Shown: one piece after another, positions 24,701-34,564 of the stretch
Layout: the number at the start of each line of letters is the position of its first letter
Numbering within the stretch: position 1 is the stretch's first letter
DNA from: Ephydatia muelleri
Taxonomy: Eukaryota; Porifera; Demospongiae; Spongillida; Spongillidae
Length of the DNA stretch: 64,000 bases
Reading direction: 5' to 3'
Assembly (NCBI GenBank): GCA_013339895.1
Contig: JABACO010000002.1
Coordinates: 2,269,591-2,333,590 of the forward strand
Translations under genes and position numbers: made by a program
Notes under the pieces: model-generated
Seen by the model: the letters and a program-made list of their open reading frames with translations, nothing else
Told to the model about the DNA's origin: nothing
The model's database searches: none

Positions 24701-25194
24701 GGAGTCCTGGTTGTACATATGTGTATTAAAGAACCTCGTTTTATCAAAGCTCTTTCGGTAGCATGTAACCTTGCTACAATGACCGCTACTGATAAGGTGC
24801 AAGAGCTTCAGCTTCAAAACACACGATGTGGCAGCACAATATCATGAGCACAGAGGAATATCAGCGTGCCCTTGACATTCAGAGAGTTTATATAAACAAT
24901 CCTTTATAATTACTCCAAATGCAATGTGTATTATTAACATTTGATGTGGGACTTAGCTTCCTTTTTTCCAACAGGTTTGATGTGGAAAAGGGATTTCACT
25001 GCATAGTAAAGGAACAGGATAATCTACAGTGCCTTGGCCCCAGCAAAGGACGTCATTACCCACCAATGAGCCAGGAGGAGATGGATTACTTAATTAGATA
25101 CTTCAAAGAACCTAACAGGAAACTCGTGGCTCTGCTCAACAGGTTGTCCAGGCCTGTCCCAGACTGGCTGTATGATGATGACAGATTATTGTAG
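7376..25194 (+). CDS. NDST: Heparan-sulfate N-deacetylase/N-sulfotransferase (11 exons)
   Basis: Bifunctional Golgi type II membrane enzyme that removes acetyl from GlcNAc of heparan sulfate and N-sulfates it using PAPS. Exons: 7376-8353, 10492-10731, 11703-11891, 12465-12593, 14344-14526, 15111-15331, 15733-15768 (36 nt), 16410-16554, 19651-19827, 20187-20296, 24975-25194. All junctions are GT-AG with matching phases; 2628 nt encode 875 residues (vertebrate NDSTs about 880). Signal-anchor at residues 15-31. The HSNSD deacetylase part includes VDVDDIF (306-312) and HHSGVYPVH (422-430). The sulfotransferase part has the 5'-PSB loop [10 protein letters not shown] with catalytic-type Lys604, the 3'-PB region RAYSWYQ (701-707), and the Cys812/Cys822 pair before [11 protein letters not shown]. 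The frame is open upstream to 7313 but has no other ATG. The gene looks functional despite intron invasion. Confidence 0.95.
8354..10370. repeat. 18-bp minisatellite filling NDST intron 1
   Basis: About 2 kb of tandem units GTGAGTGTATAGAGTGAG and the variant ATGGGTGTGTAGAGTGAG, degenerating at the 3' end (9900-10370). It starts at the exon 1 donor, whose own GTGAGTGTG matches the unit. Because 18 is a multiple of three and the minus strand lacks stops, a 639-residue Thr/Leu/Ser/His-rich reading frame exists on the minus strand; it is an artefact. Confidence 0.95.
12617..12729. repeat. (GT)n microsatellite in NDST intron 4
   Basis: Almost pure GT dinucleotide array about 110 bp long, starting about 25 bp after the exon 4 donor at 12594. 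Confidence 0.95.
12791..13306. mobile_element. Possible foldback/MITE element in NDST intron 4
   Basis: The left end reads GTTGTTAATGTCTAATG and then ACACCCAGGGG. The right end read in reverse gives GTTATTAATGTCTAATG and then CTGGGTG...CTGGGGGTATG. The arms are imperfect inverted repeats of roughly 50-80 bp bounding about 515 bp without coding sequence. GGGGTAC/TATTTGTACAC motifs recur inside the left arm. No target duplication was identified. Confidence 0.55.
13511..13887. repeat. 29-bp minisatellite in NDST intron 4
   Basis: About 13 tandem copies of a 29-bp unit beginning CTGACTAGAATCATCCCTAA and ending CCCGAATAA. Left copies carry CTAGAATC and right copies CTGGAATC or CTGGAGTC, showing spread of variants along the array. 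Confidence 0.95.
14806..15105. repeat. (CA)n-rich array upstream of NDST exon 6
   Basis: About 300 bp of ACACAC with TACA and TGCA interruptions. It reaches the polypyrimidine-poor acceptor ACATACCCAG of exon 6 at 15111. Confidence 0.95.
15332..15620. repeat. (TG)n-rich array downstream of NDST exon 6
   Basis: About 290 bp of TGTGTG with CATG/TATG interruptions, beginning exactly at the exon 6 donor: the donor GTGTGTG is itself the first repeat unit. It is the reverse complement type of the array upstream of the same exon. Confidence 0.95.
15810..16118. repeat. (CTGTG)n / CTGTGTACTGTG array in NDST intron 7
   Basis: About 310 bp of pentanucleotide CTGTG units with regularly spaced CTGTGTACTGTG variants. 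Cys/Val/Leu and Gln/His/Ser reading frames through it are artefacts. Confidence 0.95.
16196..16365. repeat. (CATA)n / (CATG)n array in NDST intron 7
   Basis: Tetranucleotide CATA array with an embedded CATG block (about 16285-16310). It ends about 45 bp before the exon 8 acceptor at 16408-16409. Confidence 0.95.
16684..16834. repeat. CATGTGACCAGC minisatellite, left part
   Basis: Tandem 12-bp units (CATGTGACCAGC and CATGTGATCAGC) in NDST intron 8. The array is interrupted by the LTR element at 16835-18873 and resumes at 18874. Confidence 0.9.
16835..18873 (-). mobile_element. Internally deleted Ty3/gypsy LTR retrotransposon in NDST intron 8
   Basis: Two 100-bp LTRs (16835-16934 and 18774-18873) start TGTAATAT, end ATACTACA and differ at three positions. 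A 5-bp target duplication CATGT flanks the element (16830-16834, 18874-18878). The element lies on the minus strand, antisense to NDST. Next to the 5' LTR (right end) is a candidate primer-binding site TGGCGACGAGGGTGGGA, the same as in the larger element at 52216-60641. Only a gag start, an integrase with its C-terminal part and linking fragments remain. Protease, reverse transcriptase and RNase H are gone, so it depended on helper proteins if it moved in this form. Confidence 0.88.
17101..18337 (-). pseudogene. Ty3/gypsy integrase remnant
   Basis: Minus strand, in two overlapping frames. 17846-18337 holds the zinc-binding region ([30 protein letters not shown]) and the first part of the core with HVDFAGP and [11 protein letters not shown]. 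17101-17880 holds the second core part ([31 protein letters not shown]) and the C-terminal domain. The frame breaks at about 17860. The core motif AEQF carries the Glu slot. A separate gag remnant ([16 protein letters not shown]) lies at 18554-18745. Confidence 0.8.
18874..19035. repeat. CATGTGACCAGC minisatellite, right part
   Basis: Continuation of the same 12-bp array after the LTR element, with more divergent units (GACCAGGCATGT, GAACAGCCATGT). Confidence 0.9.
20582..24312 (-). mobile_element. Old, degenerate Ty3/gypsy LTR retrotransposon in NDST intron 10
   Basis: LTR-like direct repeats at about 20582-21162 and 24020-24312 share GGTACGCTACTGTGAGG..., CTTAGGCTGGCTAAAGACC and the end ACAACCACAATTAA.TAGCAATG. 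The left copy is longer only because of a minisatellite. Between them, on the minus strand, are broken pieces in retroviral order: gag ([21 protein letters not shown] at 23397-23606, more gag at 23088-23396), then reverse transcriptase with [11 protein letters not shown] at 21982-22230, then RNase H-like residues. Frames break many times. Boundaries are approximate and no secure target duplication was found. The duplicate NDST intron at 35238-36090 lacks the insertion. Confidence 0.8.
20825..21136. repeat. 30-bp minisatellite expanded inside one LTR
   Basis: About ten copies of CACTCTGGTTATTATCCACA plus TACATTACAT, two of them with an extra TGTACA. The other LTR of the same element (24256-24286) has a single copy at the matching place. 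Confidence 0.92.
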
Positions 25195-27063
25195 CTCCAG
25201 TGTTCATTGTGTGTGTGTGTGTGTGTGTGTGTGCATACAGTGTATGTATTTGTGTGGGTATCACCATTCCATGCAATATGTTCTGCGTAGGTGTTGTGTA
25301 GCAGTTATTATCAAATGTCCCACTGTGTTCTACTCCAGATCCATACAGTACAGTATCATTATATCTTTCGATTGTGACAAAAAAATGCTCGTGTATTCAA
25401 AGCGTTCCAGTCGGTGCAAAAGAACTTTGCAGTTGCGTACAGGCTGTGAAGCGTTTGCAATACAGCCTGCTGTTAGTGAGCAACTCCATCAATATCAGGC
25501 TTAACTTGGATATACCCTCTCCACTTGTAGTTCAACTCCAAGCACTAGAAAATGTGGCTTCCACTGCATCCAACGTACAGCCTTGAATCAACTCTTGATT
25601 TATCACTTACATACAAATGTTTTTGTACCAGAATGTAAAGTGATATGCATGTCAATTGGAAATCAAGAATTGATTCGACGCTGCCGTGCAAGAATGGCTA
25701 CGTAAACTGTGTTATGAGCACATGAGTACAATTCACCTATGCATGCGCATGACAGACATAGTCTCGGTCCCAGACCCAGTCCACCGCAATAACGGAATGG
25801 AAGTGAGTTATAAGAATACAGCGGATAAAGGAGGCTATATATATACACTTCGCCGTTACAAGATTGGGCTGCACGCGGGACTGAGACCTAAGCTAGAGGC
25901 GGCGTTGTGTTCTGAGGTTTAGTGTACGTCTTAACTTGCTGGCCACATTTAGTTAAAGTGCTGAAAAAAAGGTGAGAAAGAAACAAATATTTACAATTGT
26001 TGTATCTGTACCTGTGCACCCCTTTTAAGAATATAGCTATGATTTGCTCTATAAAGAGTTCCACTCCAATGTGCGCATTGACCAGATAGCAACAATTGAA
26101 AGTGTATTTTGGGTCAGAATAGATGCCTGTATATTCATTATATAGCTGAAAACGCCAATCCAGCTTGCATGGTGTATTCGGTCTGGCGCAGAGAATACTG
26201 AGATGCGTATTTTGAGTGGATATGGTAGCTGTGAGGATTGGAAGAGAGCTATATCCAGCAGTGCAGCAGCCTCCCCAATTAAACTTTAGTGTGATATGAC
26301 TCTGCCTGTATGTGTACCATAATGGCTTTCCAGTGACGTCAGTCAGTCTTGTCTGACCATTAATATTCAGCTAAGTAATACAAAAAAGGCCAAGAAAGAT
26401 ACAAGTATATATAGACGTTCAAACGGCAATTGGATTGCACCTGTAGAGCGTATATTATCTCTGAGCGTATAGAACCTTTAAGGGTAGCTAACATAGCCCT
26501 AGGATGCGGATTTCGTCCAAACTTGAGAGCCCGCATTCAGATGCGCGTGACCTATTTTGTGCCTATTGCCCAGTTAATTGATAATTCCTGCAGCTATTGA
26601 AAGCGCGTGGTGGTGTCCGAAGATATGCCTGTACCTCATTTATAACTGAAATTGCTTATCTGGACAATCTATCGTGGGGGGGGGGGGGGGGGGGGGGGAC
26701 CAATTGATGTGACATGCTTGAGGTGCATACGTTAAGTCGGAATAAACTTAAGAGGGTTAGGTAGCTGTGAACATTGTAAGGAGCTAGCCAACAGTGTCTC
26801 CAAGACGCTGGAATGATAGGCAAACCTCTTGTAACCGTACGTAGCTACAAGAACTACCCCAACTATCCATACTAGTCGCCATGATTGTCCAGTTAGCCAT
26901 GTCCAGAATGAGCCTATTGACTCGAATTTGCAAAGAGAAGTGTGAAGTGTTTGTGTGGTTGTGTGTTGTAGACCAGTGCATATTATGCTTACGAGCCAAT
27001 TTGTCACTAAAGGTGTTCACATTCACTTAATGATTAATATTTCTTTCTTTGTAGAACATATAA
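25195..27063. other. Intergenic region, no gene seen
   Basis: NDST 3' flank. It holds a short (GT)n at 25209-25233, an imperfect inverted repeat with GAATCAACTCTTGATTT near 25576 and AAATCAAGAATTGATTC near 25661, and a run of 24 G at about 26675-26698. No convincing coding exon was seen. Confidence 0.6.
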
Positions 27064-28473
27064 ATGTTGAGTTTCAAAACATGTCCAAAAGTACCTGTGC
27101 GAGGTGGTCGAGGAGTCTTGAGCGGTGGTGGTCTAGTGGAGGTGGAGGGTAGGGTTGTGTGGGGAGGATATGGAAGAGTGTATATGTTAAATGAGGTGAA
27201 GTCTGAGTGGAGTAGAGTGGCTGATGGTGGTAAGTATGGTGGCACACCAGCTGTGTGTGGAGGTAGGATGGTATGGATTGGAGGTAGGAAGGATGGTGTG
27301 TATAGTACAAAGGTGATGGAGTTAAGAGGTGAGAGATGGTCCCTCATGTCGGACATGTTGGTAGGGTGTAGTGGGTCCTGTGTAGTAAGTGGTAGTGGAG
27401 GTGGTATGGTCGTGATGGGAGGGAGAGGTGATGGAGTGAGGCCCCTGAATGATGTTCAAGTATTCAATGGTGAGACACAGACATGGCACAGAGGACCATC
27501 ACTTCCTCAGCCATGTTATGGCATGTCAGCAGTGGTCCATGGGGACCTGGTCTTCATGATGGGAGGTGGAGGCATGGCCAGATCTGTATGGTGTGCCAAC
27601 ATCTGCGACCTGGTGAGCCACTGAGCATTGTGTAGCATCTCTGTCCCTTTGTTTAGCTGATGCACAGACACACACCACGCTACTACACACTTATCCACAC
27701 ACATGTCACACACCTACGAAGTCCACGCTGAACATGAAGCTACATACATACACGTACACACTATACATGGATGTGTGTGGAGAGACTCTCATGTGTGAAG
27801 CATCTCCATCACCTACACACCATGTATGCATAGCTGTGTCTGTTCTGTGTGCTTAATGGCTCATCTGCACACATACACACACACACATACCGCATGGAGA
27901 TGTCTTAATTGCATGCAGCATGTGTATGTATAAATACCATACAGATGCACACAAACATGTAGCTACATCACACATGTACTGGTGCATATACTCCAAATGG
28001 TATGTGCACACTCACGTGAGCAAACATGGCATAACTCACTTAATTCCACAACACACATGTGCCCACTTGCATGCAAACACTAGGCTACTAACACACAGCA
28101 ATCTATTTGGAGAAAACTACCAGATGTACCATACTACTGCTCATCAGTTTGTGTAGTTGATGGTGTGCTTCTTGCAATTGGAGGTGCAGAAGATAGGGTT
28201 GGAACAAAAACTACTTCTACCATCTATGGCCTTCATTGTGATGATAAGAAGTGGAAGCATATGGGAGACATGCCATTTGCATGTTCCCTGGTGGACACAC
28301 TGTTGATATCAGATGGAGGGCTGTTGGTGGTTGATGGGGGCAGTACTCTACAGGTCTTGAAGATTACTGTGCAAGGTACATATTGCTGTACTGGAATTGA
28401 ACTTAACCAGACTACATTCAGGTCTTACAAAACTCTTCCCCGACACACCAAGTCCAAAGGAAATCCGAAATGA
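27064..28473 (+). CDS. Kelch-repeat protein (2 exons seen)
   Basis: Exons 27064-27612 and 28099-28473 join at a phase-0 GT-AG intron and encode 307 residues, read as a beta-propeller of Kelch motifs. Visible blades have a double Gly followed by a Trp: VVMGGRGDGVRPLNDVQVF...TWHRGPSLPQPCYGMSAVV, VFMMGGGG, then QSIWRKLPDVPYYCSSVCVVDGVLLAIGG and KKWKHMGDMPFACSLVD. The ATG at 27064 follows an in-frame stop. Exon 1 is strikingly Gly/Val and GGT rich. The 3' end is uncertain: a possible donor GCAAG|GTACAT at about 28375 could splice onward, perhaps into the GTPase gene downstream, but phases could not be made to agree directly. Kelch family is secure; partner unknown. Confidence 0.7.
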
Positions 28474-29610
28474 AAGGTACGGGGAATATTTGGGAACATA
28501 TATGCAGTGGATAGAGGTTGGGGTGATGAAGTGGGTTGGTTATAAAACTCTGATATGTGACATGGCATGACTTGCAACTGTGCTCAAATTTATTCATCGT
28601 TATTTTTTACTAACTTCACTTCTGTGGTGAAGTTATATGTTTTCTGCAATAATTACGTAACGATGACAACTTCCACTATTATGTTTGCAACATGTACGCA
28701 GTACATGTAGTACCGGCCCCCATGACAAAAGTACCTCACAGTTGAACCATTAGGGTGTGTAACCTTTCTTGGAGAATGAGTAGTGTTGTTTTTGAATGGC
28801 TTTTTGCACACCAATCAATTTTTCAGGCTTTTTCCTATATGAAAATCGATTTTATTTTTTTTTATCTCTTGTATATTTGGAAAACAAAATCAATTTTTCT
28901 AAAATCAGGGTTTTTCGAATACTTTAAAAGAATACATATTTTACTTCAGACTACATGCAACAAATGAACTAGCACTGCAAGCTCAAAATCAACCAACCAA
29001 ACTTCATGCTTGGGGCCTTCGATTTACAACAAAGCATCAGTGTATTGTACACCACTGAAGCAAAATAGCTAAATAGACTCGTCCCAACACCTACATATTC
29101 TTGCTGTATATAGTATAATCGTAGTCATTACATCCATGAAGGTTTGGGGACAAGGCTAGAACAACACAGTTCTGTTTATGATTGTAGATACAGTCTATGA
29201 GAAAGTGGTCATGTTATTATAAATATATGCTGAAGTGCTAATTCAAACAACAAATAGATTTTTTTTAATACTTCAAAGTTATCATTTCAACAGATAGGTT
29301 TTTGAGAAAATTCGATTAACCTGCACTGATAACTGGTTACATGCCTATTAATATCCTGATTAACCTGCACAGATAACTGGTTACAAGCCCTAGTAATATT
29401 CTGATTAACCTGCACCAATAACTAGTTACAGGCCCTATGTAATATCCTGCTTGACCTGCACTGATAACTGGTTACATATTAATATCCTGATTAACCTGCA
29501 CCAATAACTGGTTACATGATATACCGATTAACCTGCACTGATAACTGGTTATATGCTGTATGAACCATTGAACACAGCAGTTGAGTTTCTCTTAGTAGGG
29601 AAGGTTACTT
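28474..29610. other. Intergenic or intronic stretch with a 42-bp minisatellite
   Basis: AT-rich with poly-T runs. No coding exon was recognised. It may be an intron if the Kelch and GTPase segments belong to one gene. Confidence 0.5.
29313..29553. repeat. About 42-bp tandem repeat (GATTAACCTGCACTGATAAC)
   Basis: Five to six imperfect copies of a unit beginning GATTAACCTGCACTGATAAC, then TGGTTACATG and a variable AT-rich tail. Confidence 0.9.
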
Positions 29611-32215
29611 ATGAGGGTTACAATGAAGCATGTGAGTACTGATGCCAATGTGAATAGAGATGTGAGCATATTATTGTGTCATTCATTCAGGAGGCTCTAT
29701 GAGGAGGCCATGAGCAAGGGGTATGTGGAAACTTCAGTGACCAAGTGTCTCATCCTTGGAGCAGCCGGTGTTGGCAAGACTCACCTCAAACACCTCCTTC
29801 TCAAGAAGGACCCTCCAGGGCAACGCGTCAGTACAGGACTGGCTGACAACCCTGTTCGAGCCATCTCCTTCTCACTGGCGGGTGTGGGTGGTCAAGAGGA
29901 GGATGACTGGTTTGTGGTTGAAAATGACCAGGCACTGTTGAAGATTGTGGGTGGTACCATCGGAGGTGGTAATGTATCCATGGCAACATCCTTGGACAAG
30001 TTGGTTGGCAGTTTTCCAAGGATTACCATCAATGTGTCTAGTGATGGAGCTGGTGCAGTTCACCCTGACCCCACACCTGCCCGTGTCAATGTTACCATGG
30101 ATACCAGCCAACAGAACAAGACTGCATCCATAGAGGAGGAGCTGATTCATCACATCAACCACTCCTCAGGTAAGGAGATGGTTCAGAGCTATCTTACTTA
30201 ACCTGTACAATCTCTTTGTACATAGACAAGGAGAAGATGTTTGGTGTGAAGTGGATCCAGTTCATCGACTGCGGTGGTCAACTTCAATATCATGATATCC
30301 TTCCATTGTTCATTCAGAATCCTGCTGTGGCCATATTTGTATTAAACCTTTCAGAAGAACTGTCCCATCAACCAACCATTGAGTACTACGGAGCGGATGG
30401 CAAGCCAGTGAGTAGACCATATCGATCATCTCTCTCACACAAACAGATCCTTCAGCACTGTCTCGGAGCAATGTGCTCACAGGATGCTCGACCTCTGATC
30501 ATCACCGTGGGAACACATCGAGATGCTGCAGATAGGTGCTCAGAATCCACCAAAGAGAAAAACCAACAGCTCATTGAATTACTGGATGCTGGCAGGTTTC
30601 ATGTGCTTTGCAATGGAGAAGAGCTTACAGAAGCTATATTTGGTGTCAATGGGAAAATGCCTCAGGATGAAGACAGACATATTGCTAAGGTACTCAGAAA
30701 GAAAATTGTATCCTTGTGTCCAAAGTTAATAAAGATGCCAATAGCATGGTTTGGACTGGAGGTTCTTCTTCAAAGGTCATCCCATGATGGCATCTTGAGC
30801 CTTGTAGAATGCCAAGAGTGTGCTAAAAGGTTGCACATCAAGGGAGATGCATTCTCTGCTGCCTTGCACCATCTTGTCCACAACAACGTGTTCTTACATT
30901 ACCCAGAGGTTCTTCCCCAGACAGTGTTCTGTGATCCCCAGGTTGTCCTCACCAAGGTGTCTGAAATAGTGGAGTACCACCACAAGCTGAGGGACAGTCC
31001 AGATAAAGGTGTGGCAGCTAAACGTGATCTGGTCAAGTTCAGGGATCATGCACTGTTGTCAGTGGAGCTTCTGAACACGTTTTCTAAGCATTACACAGAA
31101 GATCTCTTCACTCCACAAGATCTGTTGAAGTTATTGGTGAGTGTTGGAGCAATCGCTATGGTCAGTGAAGCAGGTGGTGTCTACTTGATGCCTGCTCTGC
31201 TGCCCCATCTGGACTCTGGCCAGGTGTTCAAGTACTGTCAACAATGTACCTCACTGATAGTGAAGTTCACTCAGGACTGTATTCCTAGTGGTCTGTTCTG
31301 CTGTTTTGTGGCCCAGCTATTATCCCCCACAAACCATTCACCTTGGAAGGTGTGCATGGAAAGGAATAAACCATTGTGTTTGTATCGCAACTGCATCACT
31401 TTTCAGCTCAAGCACACAACTGGACTGGTGACCCTAGTTGACATGTTCTCTTACATTCTGTTACATATTGACGCCTTGTCTAGTAGTGTGTGTAGGGAGG
31501 TGAGAGATTGTGTTCACAGTGGCATCAAGAGAGCATGTGGAATACTCAAGTACCAAGGTGTCCAGTTTGAAGATGCCTTCATCTGTGCAGGAGCCAGTTG
31601 TACCTCAGACCCTCCTCATGTAGCTACAGTTGTGTCAAAAAAGAAGTGGAGGTGTAGCATTGTTGGAGATCAGTATGGAGACCTGAGTGAGGGTCAGTTG
31701 TTGTGGTTTGGTGAGAGTGGCGTCACAAAACAAGATCCCAGTGCAACAGGTGGGTAAATAGCCTCGTCCCCAGGTCCTATTTTTATATAAAAGTTAGAGG
31801 GGAATAGTTGCCCCTATATTTAGTATAAGAATAGGGCCAGGGGATGAGTTAGTTAGTGGGTAAGTTCAGCGTGATATATGATCACTATCGGTTCCATCTA
31901 GGTACAGTTCCTGTGTCCTTGGACAGTGAGCCATCATTACAGCACCTCATGGAGAAAGTAGCAGCTGTGATTCCAAGCAAGTATGAGATGGTGGGACTTC
32001 AACTTGGTCTTACACCAGCCCAGGTTCAGGCAATACAACCACAGCACCAAGGCCTGGAGGATTACCACAGAGCATTTGGTGAGATATTTAGTGAGTGGAG
32101 GAGACGAGGGTCACCCCCTTACACCTGGAGGACATTGACTGGTGTGTTGAGAAGTGCCAGTGTTGGTGAAGTCCTGTTATCAGAACAGTTGACCTCCTGG
32201 ATCACGCAACAGTGA
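29611..32215 (+). CDS. Roc/COR-like GTPase with C-terminal Death domain
   Basis: Secure exons are 29691-30169, 30226-31749 and 31902-32215, with phase-1 GT-AG introns between them. The first segment is open back to an ATG at 29611, but an acceptor (TCATTCAG at 29690) suggests the true 5' end is further upstream. Walker A/G1 is GAAGVGKT; G3-like is FIDCGGQ; G4-like is VGTHRD, as in ROCO proteins. A winged-helix/COR-like region follows (VHNNVFLHYP, DLLKLLVSVGAI, VYLMPALLPHL). The last exon is a Death domain (LMEKVAAVIPSKYEMVGLQLGL, then WRRRGSPPYTWRTLTGVLR). About 770 or more residues. Role: probable signalling GTPase using homotypic Death-domain contacts. AATAAA at 32508-32513 ends the transcript. 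Confidence 0.82.
31763..31848. repeat. Short palindromic MITE-like hairpin in the GTPase intron
   Basis: Left arm CTCGTCCCCAGGTCCTATTT and reverse-complemented right arm CTCATCCCCTGGCCCTATTC bound 86 bp. This fills most of the 152-bp intron 31750-31901, with an inner AGGGGAATAG...CCCCTAT hairpin. Confidence 0.7.
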
Positions 32216-32299
32216 CCTCATTGAATGTTCAACGTACCTGTGAACAGTGTACCCTTATTGTGTGATATTTATTTATTTATATGTATCATACGTGTTTTT

Positions 32300-32347
<48 letters not shown>
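32300..32347. repeat. (GT)n in GTPase 3' UTR
   Basis: Pure GT array between the stop codon and the polyadenylation signal. Confidence 0.9.
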
Positions 32348-32348
<1 letters not shown>

Positions 32349-32507
32349 CCCTTGTACTTTGTTTGGGAAGTACAATAGACGATTTCAGTTAAAATCGTTC
32401 AATATGTACCCTTGGATTGACCGTAGTTGAGGGTATTTTTTTGTGCACTCTTCAGTGATAACCGTGTCACTATGGGTTGCTTTGTGAATGAACCCTGTGT
32501 TGCGTGG

Positions 32508-32513
32508 AATAAA
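32508..32513 (+). terminator. Polyadenylation signal AATAAA of the GTPase gene
   Basis: AATAAAATAAAA about 295 bp after the stop at 32215. It is the first canonical signal after the gene. Confidence 0.6.
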
Positions 32514-32603
32514 ATAAAAGTGTAAAACACATGGCAGCTCTAAAAAAACATCAGCATTCAATGTTTGTAGCTAAAACACCATGAAACTGGGCTTATTGCC
32601 ACA

Positions 32604-34163
32604 ATGGATACAAAGCATATAGCTAACATAGCCCAAAACAGGATGGTCCTGAAGTTTATCATTGAAGCTATTCTGTTTTGTGCTAAACAATGCATAGCAT
32701 TAAGAGGTGATTGTGAGGAACTGGAATCTAGCAAAAATCCTGGTAATTTTCTAAAGCTCATATCAAATCACAATGACATTCTACGTACCCACTTATATTC
32801 ACCGGCAATGAAAAATGCTACATGCATATCTCCTCGAATGCGGAATGAGTTGCTGAATATGATGGGAAGACATAGTGTGTTATATGAGATTGTACAAGAG
32901 ATTAAAACAGGTAAACTTTGCAGTATTTTAGGAGATGAAGTTACTTCACATAATAAAGAACATTTGGCACTTTGTACTTGTTTTGTTGATGCTAAGAGTG
33001 ATATTAGGGAAGAGTTTATGTCATTTTTGTCACTGGAACGTATAACTGGGAGATACATTGCTGAGAAGATTATGGAATTTCTTAAGGATAATGATTTGCC
33101 TGTTGAGAATATTCATGGCCAGGGCTATGATGGGGCCAGCAATATGTCCTCTGAGCGTATAGGTGTTCAAGCACAAATACGAGAAGTGTCTCTACCTGCA
33201 ACATATATCCACTGCAGTTCCCATCAATTAAATCTAGTTACAAGTCATTCATGTGCCTTAACAGAAGTTCGTAACGTAATTAATCATCTGCAACATTGCT
33301 GCTGGTTTTTTCTGGCAAGCCCGAAAAGAAGTGGTCTACTAGAACTGATTGTATCTAATCGAGTTGTTGACAAGTAAAAACGTAAGCCTCTCCTGGATCT
33401 ATGTAAAACTCGATGGGCTGAACGCCATACAGAATATCAGCATCATTTCTACCAATCCTTTCCTTATAATGTAGAAGCTCTAGAGTATATAGGATATAAG
33501 CATGAATATTGTGTTGATTGGGATGTATAAACTCTCGAAGAAGTGAAGCTCCACAAATACTTCACGGCCTTACCAAATATTTGATCAGGTGGTATGAATG
33601 ACTGAAACTGAGTACAGTTTCACCCCCTAGAAGGAAGGCAGCAGCATCTCTTCTGCTATTGAGCACTATAAGAGGAATGTCGCCATACCATTTCTGGACC
33701 ATGTCCTCTCACATCTTAATGAACAGTTTCAACTTTGTCAGTTAATGCTAGTTCTCTTTTAACCATAGTTCCATCTGTAATGTTCTCCAAGCCTTCAAAG
33801 CTAGTGAATTATTGCTCAGTATCAACATGATCTTCCCACCCCAGAGCTATTGAAGAAGGAAATGTGCAGATGGAAGTCTAATACAGTACTGTGCCTGCAG
33901 ATAAGCTTCCCAATTCAGTGTGATACACAGCTGTAACATCAGAATTCTTTTGCAAATTGCATGCACACTACCATGCAGTAACATCTTGTGAATGTGAGAG
34001 TGCAAGTGTCCTGAGGTGCCTGAAGACCTATATGAGAGCCACAATGGGTAATGAATAATTGGCAAATTTAGCATTACTTCACACTCATCATGACCAGCAC
34101 ATAGATATTGACAGGATTATTAATATGTATGCACAGATGCATCCAAAAAGAATTGAATTACTG
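32604..34163 (+). pseudogene. hAT/ZMYM1-like (DUF4371) transposase pseudogene
   Basis: The open part 32604-33377 matches the core of hAT transposases of the ZMYM1/DUF4371 group: LGDEVTSHNKEHLALC, FLSLERITG, HGQGYDGASNMS, HCSSHQLNLV. The match continues after an in-frame TAA at 33375 with KTRWAERHTEY. After further breaks come HYKRNVAIPFLDHVLSHLN (about 33650) and, near 33980-34163, the C-terminal dimerisation block (SCECE.ASVLRCLKTYMRATMG, HPKRIELL). Several stops and frame changes make it inactive. In the usual family motif the first block reads DEST; here it reads DEVT. The N-terminal zinc finger is absent. Confidence 0.8.
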
Positions 34164-34208
34164 TAGAAACACTTCTAATGTAACCTTTCATTGACTGTTA
34201 TTGTATCT

Positions 34209-34458
34209 GGGACAGTTTCCGCGAAAATTGCCCCACGGTTATAATGTTATAAAAATGCATCGCGTTTGAATCGCTATACCTTCCCAACGGATAACGCTAT
34301 CGACGTCTTATTTTCAACACTTCCTACTACACCATTTCACTATGAAGTGTTGAAAATAGGAAGTCGATAGCGTTATCTGTTGGGAAGTTATAGCGATTCA
34401 AACACGATGCCCTTTTATAACATTTTGGCCGTGGGGCAATTTTCGCGGAAACTGTCCC
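34209..34458. mobile_element. 250-bp fully palindromic MITE
   Basis: Almost the whole element is an inverted repeat. It begins GGGACAGTTTCCGCGAAA and ends with the complement TTTCGCGGAAACTGTCCC. The arms run about 110 bp to a short centre near 34330-34345. ATCT flanks both ends (34205-34208, 34459-34462), a probable 4-bp target duplication. No coding capacity. Confidence 0.88.
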
Positions 34459-34564
34459 ATCTACTGATTTGTGTGTATGTGTGAATAGAATTTATTGAAC
34501 CATATAGAACTGCACACCTCCCCCCCCCCCCCCCCCCACTTGAAAACCTGCGTATGGGCCTGTT

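Noticed and set aside
25686..25922. 78-residue frame downstream of NDST
   Set aside because: No recognisable family, and the region resembles dispersed GGTCTGGGACCGAGACTA-type repeat ends.
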